Shown: positions 25,251-32,816, counted from the stretch's first letter. The stretch is DNA of 35,115 bases from an uncultured Sutterella sp. (GCA_934249275.1 CAKQKT010000007.1:1-35115), one strand, 5' to 3'. Program-made: numbers and translations. Notes: a model not told the origin generated them from the sequence alone.

Positions 25251-26546
25251 GTGACCAATTTCAATCCTTACCGTCGCAGAGTGCTGTGCGCCGGCGCGCT
25301 TGCCGGTGCGTTCGCAGCCTGCCCGGCGCTTGCTGAACTTCAGGTTTCCATTACGGGCGTAGGCGCCAATCAGCTTCCGATCGCCGTCAAGGTTTTTGAA
25401 GGTTCAGGCGCTACCGGGTTCAATGCAGCGGCCGTCATCGGAGCCGACCTTGAAAGATCCGGCGCTTTTCGTTTGATCCCGACTGGCGCAGAGGGTGAGC
25501 CTGAAAATCTTCAGCAGCCGGAGAGTCTGGCTGCTTTCGGTCAGCTTGGCGCCAACGCGCTTGTCGTGGGAAGCGTGAAGCGCTTGGCGGACGGGCGCTG
25601 GGAACTCACTTACTACTTGCACAACACGGTAACGGGCGTCTTGACGGACTCGACCGTGTTTACGACGTCCGGCAGCGACGTTCGCATGTGTGCGCATCGC
25701 ATAGCCGATCGAATCTACACGACTCTGACAGGCGAAGGCCCGATCTTCGCGTCCAAGCTTGTTTACGTGGCTCAGCTCGCTCGCAACCGTTTCGAACTCG
25801 TGATCAGCGACAGTGACGGCGGCAATCCCCAGACGGCGCTGCAGTCCAATGAGCCTATCATCTCGCCCGTCTGGTCTCCCGACGGCAAGAAGGTGGCTTA
25901 CGTGAGCTTTGAGCAGCGCAAGCCGATCATCTATATTCAGGAACCGGCGACGGGTGCTCGTCATGCGATCTGCTCCTTCCGAGGAAACAATTCCGCACCG
26001 GCGTTCAGCGCAGACGGCGGCATGCTTGCTGTGGCGCTCTCGCGAGACGGTCTTACGCAGATCTACCTTATGAATGCCAATGGCACGGGCCTGCGCCGTT
26101 TTACGAAGAGTTACGGCATTGATACCGAACCCTGCTTCTCCAAGGATGGACAGTGGGTCTACTTCACTAGCGACCGAGGCGGTGCTCCGCAGATCTATCG
26201 CCAGCCGCTCGCGGGCGGTTCCGCCGAGCGCGTGACCTTCGGCTCGAGCTATGCGATCAGTCCCGTCATCAGTCCAGACGGCCGATATCTGTCCTATATC
26301 TCCCGCATTGAAGGTCGTTTCCGCACGGCTGTGATGGACCTTACGAGTGGTCAGAACATTCTTGTGACTGCGACTGACCGTGATGAATCTCCGTCCTTTG
26401 CACCGAATGGCCGCTTCCTTGTCTATGCCACTGAAGTCAATGGCCAGGGGGTTCTTGGAACGGCTTCCATTGACGGCAGGCTTTCTACTCGCCTCACCGG
26501 TTTGGGCGATATCCGAGAGCCCTGCTGGGGACCGATCCTGCCCTGA
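25251..26546 (+). CDS. tolB: Tol-Pal system periplasmic protein TolB
   Basis: Periplasmic beta-propeller protein that binds Pal and TolA and is needed for outer-membrane constriction at division. Five propeller blades are readable (PVWSPDGKKVAYVS, PAFSADGGMLAVAL, PCFSKDGQWVYFTS, PVISPDGRYLSYIS, PSFAPNGRFLVYAT) after an N-terminal alpha/beta domain. I chose GTG 25251 (431 residues), since AAGGGAG at 25238-25244 is ideally placed; an earlier TTG at 25230 lies within the upstream hairpin region. The signal peptide contains YRRRVLCAGALAGAF before ALAE, an arginine triplet followed by a hydrophobic stretch that resembles a Tat signal. No tolQ, tolR or tolA precedes it here. Confidence 0.95.
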   Translation: MTNFNPYRRRVLCAGALAGAFAACPALAELQVSITGVGANQLPIAVKVFEGSGATGFNAAAVIGADLERSGAFRLIPTGAEGEPENLQQPESLAAFGQLGANALVVGSVKRLADGRWELTYYLHNTVTGVLTDSTVFTTSGSDVRMCAHRIADRIYTTLTGEGPIFASKLVYVAQLARNRFELVISDSDGGNPQTALQSNEPIISPVWSPDGKKVAYVSFEQRKPIIYIQEPATGARHAICSFRGNNSAPAFSADGGMLAVALSRDGLTQIYLMNANGTGLRRFTKSYGIDTEPCFSKDGQWVYFTSDRGGAPQIYRQPLAGGSAERVTFGSSYAISPVISPDGRYLSYISRIEGRFRTAVMDLTSGQNILVTATDRDESPSFAPNGRFLVYATEVNGQGVLGTASIDGRLSTRLTGLGDIREPCWGPILP

Positions 26547-26601
26547 TGCAGGGCAAAACTTCACCGACAAACCATTTCACTGTTGCCAGGAAAAATAAAA
26601 A

Positions 26602-27129
26602 ATGTCTTTCTCGTGGAAAATTCTTGCTGCCTCCGCAGCTGTTGCCGCTCTCCTGAGCGGCTGCTCGTCCGTTTCTCTTGACGAAAGCGCCAAGGACGGC
26701 ACGCTTGCCGGTCAGACCGCTGCCGGTCAGACCCAGGCGGTGAATCCGTTCGCCGATCCGAACAACCCGCTTTCCAAGCGTTCCATCTACTTCGGCTTCG
26801 ACTCTTATGAAGTCGAAGCTCAGTACATGCCGGCTGTCGAGGCTCATGCTCGCTGGCTTGCCGCCCACCCGAATGTCAATATCGTTATTCAGGGCAATAC
26901 CGACGAACGCGGTGGCCGTGAGTACAACCTTGCTCTCGGTCAGAAGCGCTCTGAAGCTGTCAAGCAGCGCCTGCAGCTTCTCGGCATTCCTGCCGAACGC
27001 ATTGAGGCCGTTTCCTTCGGCCGCGAGAAGCCTGTGGCCTTCGGTCACAGCGAGGAGACTTGGGCTCAGAACCGTCGTGCCGACATCGTCTATCCGTCGG
27101 AAGTGACGTCCGGTCAGGCCGCCAAGTAA
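26602..27129 (+). CDS. pal: Peptidoglycan-associated lipoprotein Pal
   Basis: Outer-membrane lipoprotein that binds peptidoglycan and TolB. The lipobox is LLSGC with Cys21 as the lipidation site; serine at position +2 fits outer-membrane sorting. The OmpA-like domain follows, with NVNIVIQGNTDERGGREYN (the meso-DAP-binding loop) and LALGQKRSEAVKQRL. It has 175 residues, as in E. coli (173). An AGGA ribosome-binding site lies 11 bases before ATG. Its acylation needs Lnt, encoded at 8477. Confidence 0.97.
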   Translation: MSFSWKILAASAAVAALLSGCSSVSLDESAKDGTLAGQTAAGQTQAVNPFADPNNPLSKRSIYFGFDSYEVEAQYMPAVEAHARWLAAHPNVNIVIQGNTDERGGREYNLALGQKRSEAVKQRLQLLGIPAERIEAVSFGREKPVAFGHSEETWAQNRRADIVYPSEVTSGQAAK

Positions 27130-27156
27130 TTTTGGATCGCCTTCTTTGAGACGCAG

Positions 27157-27198
27157 GCCGGACGCTGCCCTTCAGGACCGCGTCCGGCTTCTTGTTTT
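27157..27198 (+). terminator. Terminator-like hairpin between pal and cpoB
   Basis: GCCGGACGC (27157-27165) pairs perfectly with GCGTCCGGC (27180-27188), followed by TTCTTGTTTT. The loop is 14 bases and the T-run is interrupted, so some read-through into cpoB is expected. It may set a higher level of pal than cpoB message. Confidence 0.6.
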
Positions 27199-27208
27199 GA
27201 AAGCCCTG

Positions 27209-27241
27209 GCCGCACTTTTGTTGCGTGCGGCTCCTTCGGAG
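27209..27241 (+). promoter_or_regulatory. Stem-loops at the cpoB ribosome-binding site
   Basis: GCCGCAC (27209-27215) pairs with GTGCGGC (27225-27231). Next to it CTCC (27231-27234) can pair with GGAG (27238-27241), the cpoB ribosome-binding site, around a three-base loop. The small stem is weak, so any effect on translation would be modest. Confidence 0.35.
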
Positions 27242-27246
27242 TAATT

Positions 27247-27972
27247 ATGAATTTGAACAAGTTGTTGGTTCAGGCTTGCACGGCCGCGATTCTGTCGAGC
27301 GCCGCTGCTGGTGCAATGGCCTTCGCGGACGATGATGCTCGTCGTGCAATTCTTGATCTGCGCGCACAGGTGGCCGCTCTTGAGGAGCAGCTCAAGAACG
27401 CTCAGATTTCTTTTGCCACTCGATTGGACAATCTTCAGAACCAGAATCGTGTTCTCACCGGTCAGGTCGAGGAGCTTTCGAATGCAATTCGTCAGGAAAA
27501 GCGCAGTACGCGCGAGCTCTATGCGAGCATTGACGAGCGTCTCGTCAAATTTGAGCCTCGCGAGGTTGAGGTCAACGGCGTGAAGGTCATGGTGCAGCCG
27601 CAGGAGCAGGTGGCCTATGATGCCGCTGTCGAGCTTCTCAAGGCAGGTGATTACAAGCAGGCGGCGTCTGCATTCGCAAACTTCGTCAACGATTGGCCCA
27701 AGTCCCCTTATGCGCCTGATGCCGTCTACTGGCGCGGTTCCTGCCTGTTCGCACTTGAACAGTATAAGAACACGATCAATGTGCAGAATTCGCTCATCCG
27801 CAACTATTCGAAGCATCCGCGCGTCCCCGATGCCATGATTTCCGTTGCTTCCTCTCAGGCGGCGCTCGGTAATGTCAAGGCCGCTGCTGCAACTCTTGCC
27901 AAGGTGATCAAGCAATATCCCGATACGGATGCGGCAAAAACTGCCGCTCGCTTGCAGAAAACGTTGAAATAA
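27247..27972 (+). CDS. cpoB: Cell division coordinator CpoB
   Basis: Periplasmic TPR protein (formerly YbgF) that links Tol-Pal action with peptidoglycan synthesis by PBP1b. The signal peptide ends near AGAMA, residue 26. A coiled-coil trimerisation segment covers about residues 30-90 (LRAQVAALEEQLKN, LQNQNRVLTGQVEEL). Three tetratricopeptide units follow from about residue 118 (AYDAAVELLKAGDYKQAASAF onwards in pieces). It is 241 residues, slightly short of E. coli (263). It is the last Tol-Pal gene and is followed by a terminator. Confidence 0.95.
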   Translation: MNLNKLLVQACTAAILSSAAAGAMAFADDDARRAILDLRAQVAALEEQLKNAQISFATRLDNLQNQNRVLTGQVEELSNAIRQEKRSTRELYASIDERLVKFEPREVEVNGVKVMVQPQEQVAYDAAVELLKAGDYKQAASAFANFVNDWPKSPYAPDAVYWRGSCLFALEQYKNTINVQNSLIRNYSKHPRVPDAMISVASSQAALGNVKAAAATLAKVIKQYPDTDAAKTAARLQKTLK

Positions 27973-27992
27973 GTCGACGAGTGCATTCAAAC

Positions 27993-28028
27993 ATAGCTTG
28001 TCTCATCATAGGGACAGGCTATTGTTTT
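27993..28028 (+). terminator. Terminator after cpoB
   Basis: ATAGCTTGTC (27993-28002) pairs with GACAGGCTAT (28013-28022), with one G-U pair, followed by TGTTTT. Confidence 0.75.
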
Positions 28029-28114
28029 GCAGTCTGAAGAGAGCTGAAAGCCAATTAATGCACCAAAACATGGCAAGAAGCGCATGCCTTAGGTTATTTC
28101 TCCTAATCCTGCGG

Positions 28115-28144
28115 TTTCAACTGTCCTTTCAGAATTGCTAGAAT
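28115..28144 (+). promoter_or_regulatory. Extended -10 promoter of the malic-enzyme gene
   Basis: TGCTAGAAT at 28136-28144 is an extended -10 (TG-n-TAGAAT). A weak -35, TTTCAA or TTCAAC, lies at 28115-28121 with a 17-18 base spacer. The predicted start is near 28151, directly at the 5' base of the leader hairpin. Upstream, TTAGG (28089-28093) and CCTAA (28102-28106) make an imperfectly spaced dyad that could be an operator. The 28029-28088 stretch shows nothing else that I can support. Confidence 0.5.
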
Positions 28145-28151
28145 CACAATC

Positions 28152-28231
28152 GGAGGTGTCGTCATGGATTTTGACGACACCTTCAGTACCTTATAACTGC
28201 CCGGACAATTTCGTACCCCGCGGAGTTTTTT
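28152..28231 (+). promoter_or_regulatory. Hairpin leader with buried ribosome-binding site, upstream of malic enzyme
   Basis: GGAGGTGTCGTC (28152-28163) pairs with GACGACACCTTC (28173-28184) over 12 bp with one G-U, leaving a 9-base loop that begins with ATG. The GGAGG ribosome-binding site of a 10-codon ORF is thus in the stem. Further down, AACTGCCCGG (28195-28204) can pair with CCGCGGAGTT (28218-28227) with two bulges, followed by a six-T run (28226-28231), a weak terminator-like element before the malic-enzyme start. Confidence 0.5.
28164..28196 (+). CDS. Candidate 10-residue leader peptide upstream of malic enzyme
   Basis: ATG GAT TTT GAC GAC ACC TTC AGT ACC TTA TAA encodes MDFDDTFSTL. 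A perfect GGAGG (28152-28156) lies seven bases before the ATG, better than that of many genes in this window. The frame sits inside the 12-bp leader hairpin, with the start codon in the loop. Three of the ten residues are aspartate. Nothing like it is known to me; the good ribosome-binding site is the only evidence for translation, and the short length means chance is a fair alternative. Confidence 0.35.
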   Translation: MDFDDTFSTL

Positions 28232-28245
28232 AGAAAGAAGGACTT

Positions 28246-29868
28246 ATGACTGAATCCAAGCAAATTTGCGGCGCTGATCTGCTCCGCAACCCGCAGCTCA
28301 ACCGTGCCGACGCCTTTACCCAGGAGGAGCGTGATGCACGCGGCCTTCGCGGTCTTCTCCCGCCGGCCGTTTCCACCAAGGAGCTGCAGGCTCAGCGCAT
28401 GCTCGCTTTGCTCGACCGCTGTCCGACGTCTCTTGACAAGTTTTTGATGCTCGACAGCCTGCACGCCACTGACGAGGATCTTTATTTCAAGCTTCTCATC
28501 GAGCACATCGACGACTACATGCCTGTGGTCTACACGCCTACTGTCGGCGAAGTCTGCCAGAAGTTCAGCCATATCTACCGCTATCCGCGCGGCGCCTTCA
28601 TTTCGATCAATGACAAGGGCCGTGTTCGTGAAATTATTGAGAACTGCCCGAATGAAGAAGTCGACGTCATCGTTGTGACGGACGGCCAGCGCATTCTCGG
28701 CCTTGGCGACCTCGGCCTCAACGGCATGGGCATTCCCTGCGGCAAGCTCTCTCTTTACACCGCCTGCGCCGGCATTGCTCCGGAAAAGACCCTTCCTGTT
28801 ACGATCGACGTCGGTACGAACAATCAGGACAATCTGGCCGATCCGATGTATCTTGGCCTGCGTCATGAACGCGTTTCGGGCGAAGCCTATGATGAACTCA
28901 TCGAAGAATTCGTTACCGAAGCCCGCCGTCGCTGGCCCAATGTTCTCATCCAGTTCGAAGACTTTGGCAACAATCACGCCTTTGATCTTCTTGAACGCTA
29001 CAAGGACAAGGTTCTCTGCTTCAATGACGATATTCAGGGCACGGCTTCCGTGGCTGTCACGGGCGTCTATTCCGCTCTGCGCGTCACGAAGCAGAAGCTG
29101 GCCGATCAGCGCTTCCTCTTCCTGGGCGCCGGCGAAGCCGCAACGGGCATTGCCAATCTGATCGTCGATGCCATGGTTGCCGAAGGCGTTGAGCTCGAAG
29201 AAGCCCGCAAGCATTGCTTCCTGTTCGACTCCAAGGGTCTTGTTACCTGCAACCGCGGCGACAAGCTCGCCCACAACAAGGTTCCGTTCGCTCACGACGT
29301 CGAAAACTGCAAGACCTTCATCGAAGCGGTTCGTGCTCTGCGTCCGACCGGCATCATCGGCGTGGCCGCCCAGCCGGGCGCTTTCGATGCCGAAGTGCTT
29401 TCCGCTATGGCTGAGCTCAATGAGCGTCCGATCATCTTCGCGCTCTCCAATCCGACGTCCCGCGCCGAATGCGATGCTGCTACGGCCTACCGTGAAACCA
29501 ACGGTCGTGCGCTCTTTGCTTCCGGCTCTCCGTTTGCTCCCGTTGAATTCAACGGCAAGACCTTCGTGCCGCGTCAGGGCAACAACAGCTACGTGTTCCC
29601 GGGCCTCGGCCTCGGCGCCGTCTTTGCTCGTGCTAAGACGATGCCGGTGGGCATGTTCCTTGCTGCTTCCCGCGAACTCGCCGAGCTCGTGAGCGAGTCC
29701 GACCTTGAACAGGGTTCCCTCTATCCGCCGCTCTCTGCTGTTCGTGAGGTCTCTGTCAAGATCGGTGTTGCTGTTGCCCAGTATGCCTACGACAACGGCC
29801 TTGCCGGCAACGAACGCCCGGCCGATCTCGAGGCTGCTGTTCGTGAATTCATGTACAAGCCCGAATAA
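28246..29868 (+). CDS. maeA: NAD-dependent malic enzyme
   Basis: Decarboxylates malate to pyruvate with NAD reduction, and acts in C4-acid use. The N-terminal malic domain holds the catalytic Tyr96 in YTPTVGEVCQKFSHIYRY and GLGDLGLNGMGIPCGKL. The metal site is CFNDDIQGTASV with Asp261-Asp262. The NAD-binding fold opens with FLGAGEAATGIANLI near residue 293. At 540 residues it belongs to the large-subunit MaeA/SfcA type, not the multidomain MaeB type. NAD rather than NADP is by family resemblance. AAGGA at 28237-28241 is a clear ribosome-binding site. Codon bias is strong, suggesting abundant protein. It is a single-gene transcript with a leader and a terminator. Confidence 0.95.
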   Translation: MTESKQICGADLLRNPQLNRADAFTQEERDARGLRGLLPPAVSTKELQAQRMLALLDRCPTSLDKFLMLDSLHATDEDLYFKLLIEHIDDYMPVVYTPTVGEVCQKFSHIYRYPRGAFISINDKGRVREIIENCPNEEVDVIVVTDGQRILGLGDLGLNGMGIPCGKLSLYTACAGIAPEKTLPVTIDVGTNNQDNLADPMYLGLRHERVSGEAYDELIEEFVTEARRRWPNVLIQFEDFGNNHAFDLLERYKDKVLCFNDDIQGTASVAVTGVYSALRVTKQKLADQRFLFLGAGEAATGIANLIVDAMVAEGVELEEARKHCFLFDSKGLVTCNRGDKLAHNKVPFAHDVENCKTFIEAVRALRPTGIIGVAAQPGAFDAEVLSAMAELNERPIIFALSNPTSRAECDAATAYRETNGRALFASGSPFAPVEFNGKTFVPRQGNNSYVFPGLGLGAVFARAKTMPVGMFLAASRELAELVSESDLEQGSLYPPLSAVREVSVKIGVAVAQYAYDNGLAGNERPADLEAAVREFMYKPE

Positions 29869-29892
29869 TCGTTGGACTGCCCCATGATTCTG

Positions 29893-29928
29893 AAAAGCCT
29901 TCGCAGGAGTGCGGAGGCTTTTCCTTTT
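29893..29928 (+). terminator. Terminator of the malic-enzyme gene
   Basis: AAAAGCCTTCGC (29893-29904) pairs with GCGGAGGCTTTT (29911-29922) over 12 bp with one G-U and a 6-base loop. A TTTTCCTTTT run ends it. Confidence 0.93.
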
Positions 29929-29965
29929 GGTGCCGATTGTGAGGGAAGACCGGATTATCCACCTG

Positions 29966-29974
29966 TGGTATTCT
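29966..29974 (+). promoter_or_regulatory. Candidate extended -10 promoter upstream of scpA
   Basis: TGGTATTCT at 29967-29974 with its preceding base fits an extended -10 (TG-n-TATTCT). No -35 at normal spacing was found. If used, the transcript would start near 29981, just before a terminator-like hairpin. Confidence 0.3.
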
Positions 29975-29988
29975 CAACAACGTCCCTG

Positions 29989-30020
29989 AGGCCTGCCCGA
30001 ATGCGGCGGGCCTTTGTTTT
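29989..30020 (+). terminator. Terminator-like hairpin upstream of scpA
   Basis: AGGCCTGCC (29989-29997) pairs with GGCGGGCCT (30005-30013), with one G-U and a 7-base loop, followed by TTGTTTTATT. It lies after the malic-enzyme terminator and before scpA, so it either backs up the first or attenuates scpA transcription. Confidence 0.6.
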
Positions 30021-30040
30021 ATTCAAGAATCCGCTCCGGC

Positions 30041-30916
30041 ATGACAGATTTATTTACAGCGCTCAGAGGCGTCGATACTCAGACAGAGGAAAAGATCCTT
30101 GCGCGTCTCTACGGCGAACCGCTGGAGGAGTGTCCGGACGGGCTTTACATTCCGCCTGAGGCATTGCGCGTATTTTTGACGAGTTTTGAAGGGCCTCTGG
30201 ACCTGCTTCTCTATCTCATTCGAAAGCAGAAGTTTGACGTCATGGACATTCCCATGGCGGAGCTCACCGATCAATACATGCGCTATGTGGATTTGGTGAG
30301 AGAGAGTGATCTGGAGCTCGCTGCAGCCTATCTGGTGATGTCGGCAACCCTCATGCAGATCAAGAGCCGGCTTCTTCTGCCGGCCGTCAGTTCTGTAGAG
30401 GGAGCGGAACCCGAGGATCCAAGGGCTGAGCTTATGAGGCGTCTCGAAGAGTACGAGAGAATTCGTACGGCGGCGCTCAAGTTGCAGGCTATGCCTAGAA
30501 TCGATCGCGACTTCAGAATTGCATCGGCCGAGCGCTGCGTGCCTGTGGTAGCGCTTCAGCCTGATGTGACGCCGGAGATGTTGCTCTCGGCCTGGATGGC
30601 TGTGGCTGCCCGGCTGAGACTGAGGGACAGGCACAAGGTCAGCCGACAGGAGCTGTCCGTCAGAGAACATATGACGTCGCTTTTGAAGCGTTTGCAGACG
30701 CAGTCCTTTGTAACGCTCGAAGAGCTTTGGAACGGAACAACGGATCGGGAGACGATGACTGTTTGGTTTCTGGCGCTTCTCGAACTTGCAAAGGAAGGCA
30801 TGATCATCCTGACGCAAGGTGCGCCGTATGCGCCGTTATATGCGTCTTTGCCGGAAGATGCGGATCTGCTTGATCTGCGTTGTCCGGAGCCTGAGCCGCC
30901 AGTTCTTTCTAGTTGA
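30041..30916 (+). CDS. scpA: Segregation and condensation protein A
   Basis: Kleisin subunit of the SMC-ScpAB condensin complex, involved in chromosome compaction and segregation. The kleisin signature FEGPLDLLLYLIRKQKFDVMD starts near residue 52 and continues into LAAAYLVMSATLMQIKSRLLLP, the SMC-neck binding helices. The C-terminal winged helix (about residues 210-280) ends the kleisin. I chose ATG 30041 (291 residues); an upstream TTG at 30014 would add nine residues within the terminator-like hairpin. The ribosome-binding site is weak. ScpB is not adjacent, although it commonly follows scpA. A strong bidirectional terminator follows. Confidence 0.93.
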   Translation: MTDLFTALRGVDTQTEEKILARLYGEPLEECPDGLYIPPEALRVFLTSFEGPLDLLLYLIRKQKFDVMDIPMAELTDQYMRYVDLVRESDLELAAAYLVMSATLMQIKSRLLLPAVSSVEGAEPEDPRAELMRRLEEYERIRTAALKLQAMPRIDRDFRIASAERCVPVVALQPDVTPEMLLSAWMAVAARLRLRDRHKVSRQELSVREHMTSLLKRLQTQSFVTLEELWNGTTDRETMTVWFLALLELAKEGMIILTQGAPYAPLYASLPEDADLLDLRCPEPEPPVLSS

Positions 30917-30929
30917 GGCCGCAATATGA

Positions 30930-30966
30930 AAAAACCCGTTCGACAGGATTTGTCGAACGGGTTTTT
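30930..30966. terminator. Bidirectional terminator between scpA and the SulP gene
   Basis: AAAAACCCGTTCGACA (30930-30945) pairs perfectly over 16 bp with TGTCGAACGGGTTTTT (30951-30966) around a 5-base loop. A-tracts on one side give T-runs on both strands, so it serves the convergent genes scpA and the SulP transporter. Confidence 0.95.
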
Positions 30967-30987
30967 GAACGTTGGAAAGGTCAATGC

Positions 30988-32739
30988 TTATTGAGCTTCA
31001 CTGCCAAGAAGATCACGTTTGGCGGCGGCCTTTTCATCCTGTTCCTTGAGGATGGCTTCGGCGCGGGCAAAGGCGAACTCCATGTTCGGCACGAGGTTCG
31101 GGCCGAGACGCTGAGCGATGTTCGTGCGCTTCAACTGGGCGAGCGGATGGCCGGAGGCGCCGGCAATGATCAGCTCGTGGTTGTGTCGATGCAGAGCGCG
31201 CGTGTAGACCTCGATCTGATCCATCGCGGAATTGTCGATGTTGAGCAGGTCGGTGAAGTCGAGAATCACAATGCGGGCGGCGGAGGCCGACGTGATGCGG
31301 GCCGGATCGGTCACGTGCTCGAGCTTGGAGACGGAGCCGAAGAAGAGAGCGCCCTTGATGTGCCATGCTTCAACTGTGTCGGGCACGTTGAAGGGAAGCG
31401 TGACCGGCTCGACAACCGTCAGGTTGTTCATGCGCATCAGGAAGAAGACGCATGCCACGACGAGGCCGAACTGAACGGCAACCGTCAAGTCAAAGATCAC
31501 GGTCAGGAAGAACGTGATGAGAAGCGTAGCCTTATAGGACAGCGTCATGGCGCGGAGACGCAGGAATTCACGCCAGTTGCCCATGTTCCAAGCCACAAAG
31601 ACGAGGATGGCGGCGAGTGCGCAAAGCGGAATGTTGCTGGCGAGCGGAGCTGCTGCGAGGATTACGACGAGAAGCGTGACGGCGTGAACCATGCCCGCGA
31701 TCGGGGAGAAGGCGCCGGACTTGATGTTCGTAACGGTACGGGCGATCGTGCCGGTGGCGGGAATGCCGCCGAAGAACGGAACAATCATGTTGGCGACGCC
31801 CTGGCCCATCAGTTCCTGATTGGGGTCATGGCGGTCGTCGGTCATCGTATCGGCAACACGGGCGCAAAGCAGGCTTTCAATGGAACCGAGCACGGCAATC
31901 GTGATCATCGGGCCGAGAAGCTGTTTGGCGGTGTCCCACTCAAGGTCGGGAATCTGCAGGCTCGGGAGCGACTGCGGGATGCCGCCGAACTTGGAACCGA
32001 TAGTTTCGACGGGCAGGCCGAAGACCGTGACAATGACCGTGGACAGCACGAGAACAACAACGGTGCCGGGAAGATGAGCGAGCCAGCGCTTCCACTGCGG
32101 ACCGCTCATCTGATAGCCCTTCGGCCAGAACTTCACGATGAGGAAGCTGGAAAGCGCAAGACCGAAGGCCCACGGATTGAGCGTGCCGATGTTGTTGATG
32201 ATCGTGCTGACTTGACCGAAGAAGTCGGCAGGCATTTTTGCAACGGTAAGGCCGAGAAAGTCCTTGACCTGCTGCAGGCCGATCATGACGGCAATGCCGT
32301 TCGTGAAGCCGATCACGATGGAGACGGGAATGAACTTGATGAAGCCGCCGATTTTGAAGAGGCCCATCAGGAACAGGATGACGCCGGAACCAAGCGTGGC
32401 GATCATGAGGTTGCTCAAGCCGTACTGAGCAATGATGCCGTAGATGATGACGACGAAGGCGCCTGCCGGGCCGCCAATCTGAACGCGGCAGCCGCCAAGG
32501 AGTGAAATCAGGAAGCCGGCGATGATGGCCGTATAAAGGCCGGATTCGGGAGGAACGCCGGAGGCAATGCCGAAAGCCATGGCGAGTGGCAGGGCCACCA
32601 TGCCTACGGTGAGGCCGGCGGAGATGTCTCGCGACAGCATGCGGCTGTCGTATTCCTTCAGGCTGGTAAGAAGTACCGGATGGAATTTGGCCAGCGGAAC
32701 ATGACGCATGATTTCGCGGGCCGTGTCTTTGAAGCTCAT
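30988..32739 (-). CDS. SulP-family inorganic anion transporter with STAS domain
   Basis: Inner-membrane SLC26/SulP transporter of sulfate, bicarbonate, dicarboxylate or a similar anion. About a dozen hydrophobic helices cover residues 35-410, with LSAGLTVGMVALPLAMAFG-like first-helix sequence (DISAGLTVGMVALPLAMAF) and the glycine-rich GGCRVQIGGPAGAFV motif. A STAS domain occupies roughly 430-560 (VILDFTDLLNIDNSAMDQIE). I chose ATG 32739 (583 residues); earlier frame extension to 32832 would add a hydrophilic leader overlapping the metG terminator. A TACAAT at 32781-32776 could be a -10, with a poor -35. The substrate cannot be told from sequence. Confidence 0.88.
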   Translation of the reverse strand: MSFKDTAREIMRHVPLAKFHPVLLTSLKEYDSRMLSRDISAGLTVGMVALPLAMAFGIASGVPPESGLYTAIIAGFLISLLGGCRVQIGGPAGAFVVIIYGIIAQYGLSNLMIATLGSGVILFLMGLFKIGGFIKFIPVSIVIGFTNGIAVMIGLQQVKDFLGLTVAKMPADFFGQVSTIINNIGTLNPWAFGLALSSFLIVKFWPKGYQMSGPQWKRWLAHLPGTVVVLVLSTVIVTVFGLPVETIGSKFGGIPQSLPSLQIPDLEWDTAKQLLGPMITIAVLGSIESLLCARVADTMTDDRHDPNQELMGQGVANMIVPFFGGIPATGTIARTVTNIKSGAFSPIAGMVHAVTLLVVILAAAPLASNIPLCALAAILVFVAWNMGNWREFLRLRAMTLSYKATLLITFFLTVIFDLTVAVQFGLVVACVFFLMRMNNLTVVEPVTLPFNVPDTVEAWHIKGALFFGSVSKLEHVTDPARITSASAARIVILDFTDLLNIDNSAMDQIEVYTRALHRHNHELIIAGASGHPLAQLKRTNIAQRLGPNLVPNMEFAFARAEAILKEQDEKAAAKRDLLGSEAQ

Positions 32740-32780
32740 GTCAAAAAAATTGATGAGGTGAGGGGAAAGCCCGTAATTGT

Positions 32781-32816
32781 AAGAAAAGGCATCCTCCTTA
32801 GGAAGAGGATGCCTTT
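32781..32816 (-). terminator. Rho-independent terminator of metG
   Basis: On the minus strand, AAAGGCATCCTC and GAGGATGCCTTT form a perfect 12-bp stem (arms at 32805-32816 and 32785-32796) with an 8-base loop. TTTTCTT follows. The SulP gene downstream is therefore likely transcribed separately. Confidence 0.9.

Noticed and set aside
28044..28132. CTGAAAG (28044-28050) and CTTTCAG (28126-28132) as a long-range inverted repeat
   Set aside because: Seven bases 75 apart is expected by chance in a region of this size.
28059..28142. 27-codon frame upstream of the malic-enzyme promoter, with a hydrophobic middle (CLRLFLLILRF)
   Set aside because: No ribosome-binding site, and its stop codon lies inside the predicted -10 element; chance is more likely.
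30913..32505. 530-codon plus-strand frame opposite the SulP gene
   Set aside because: Extremely rich in His, Asp, Glu and Gly with no fold signature; in register with the transporter codons. It also begins inside the bidirectional terminator.
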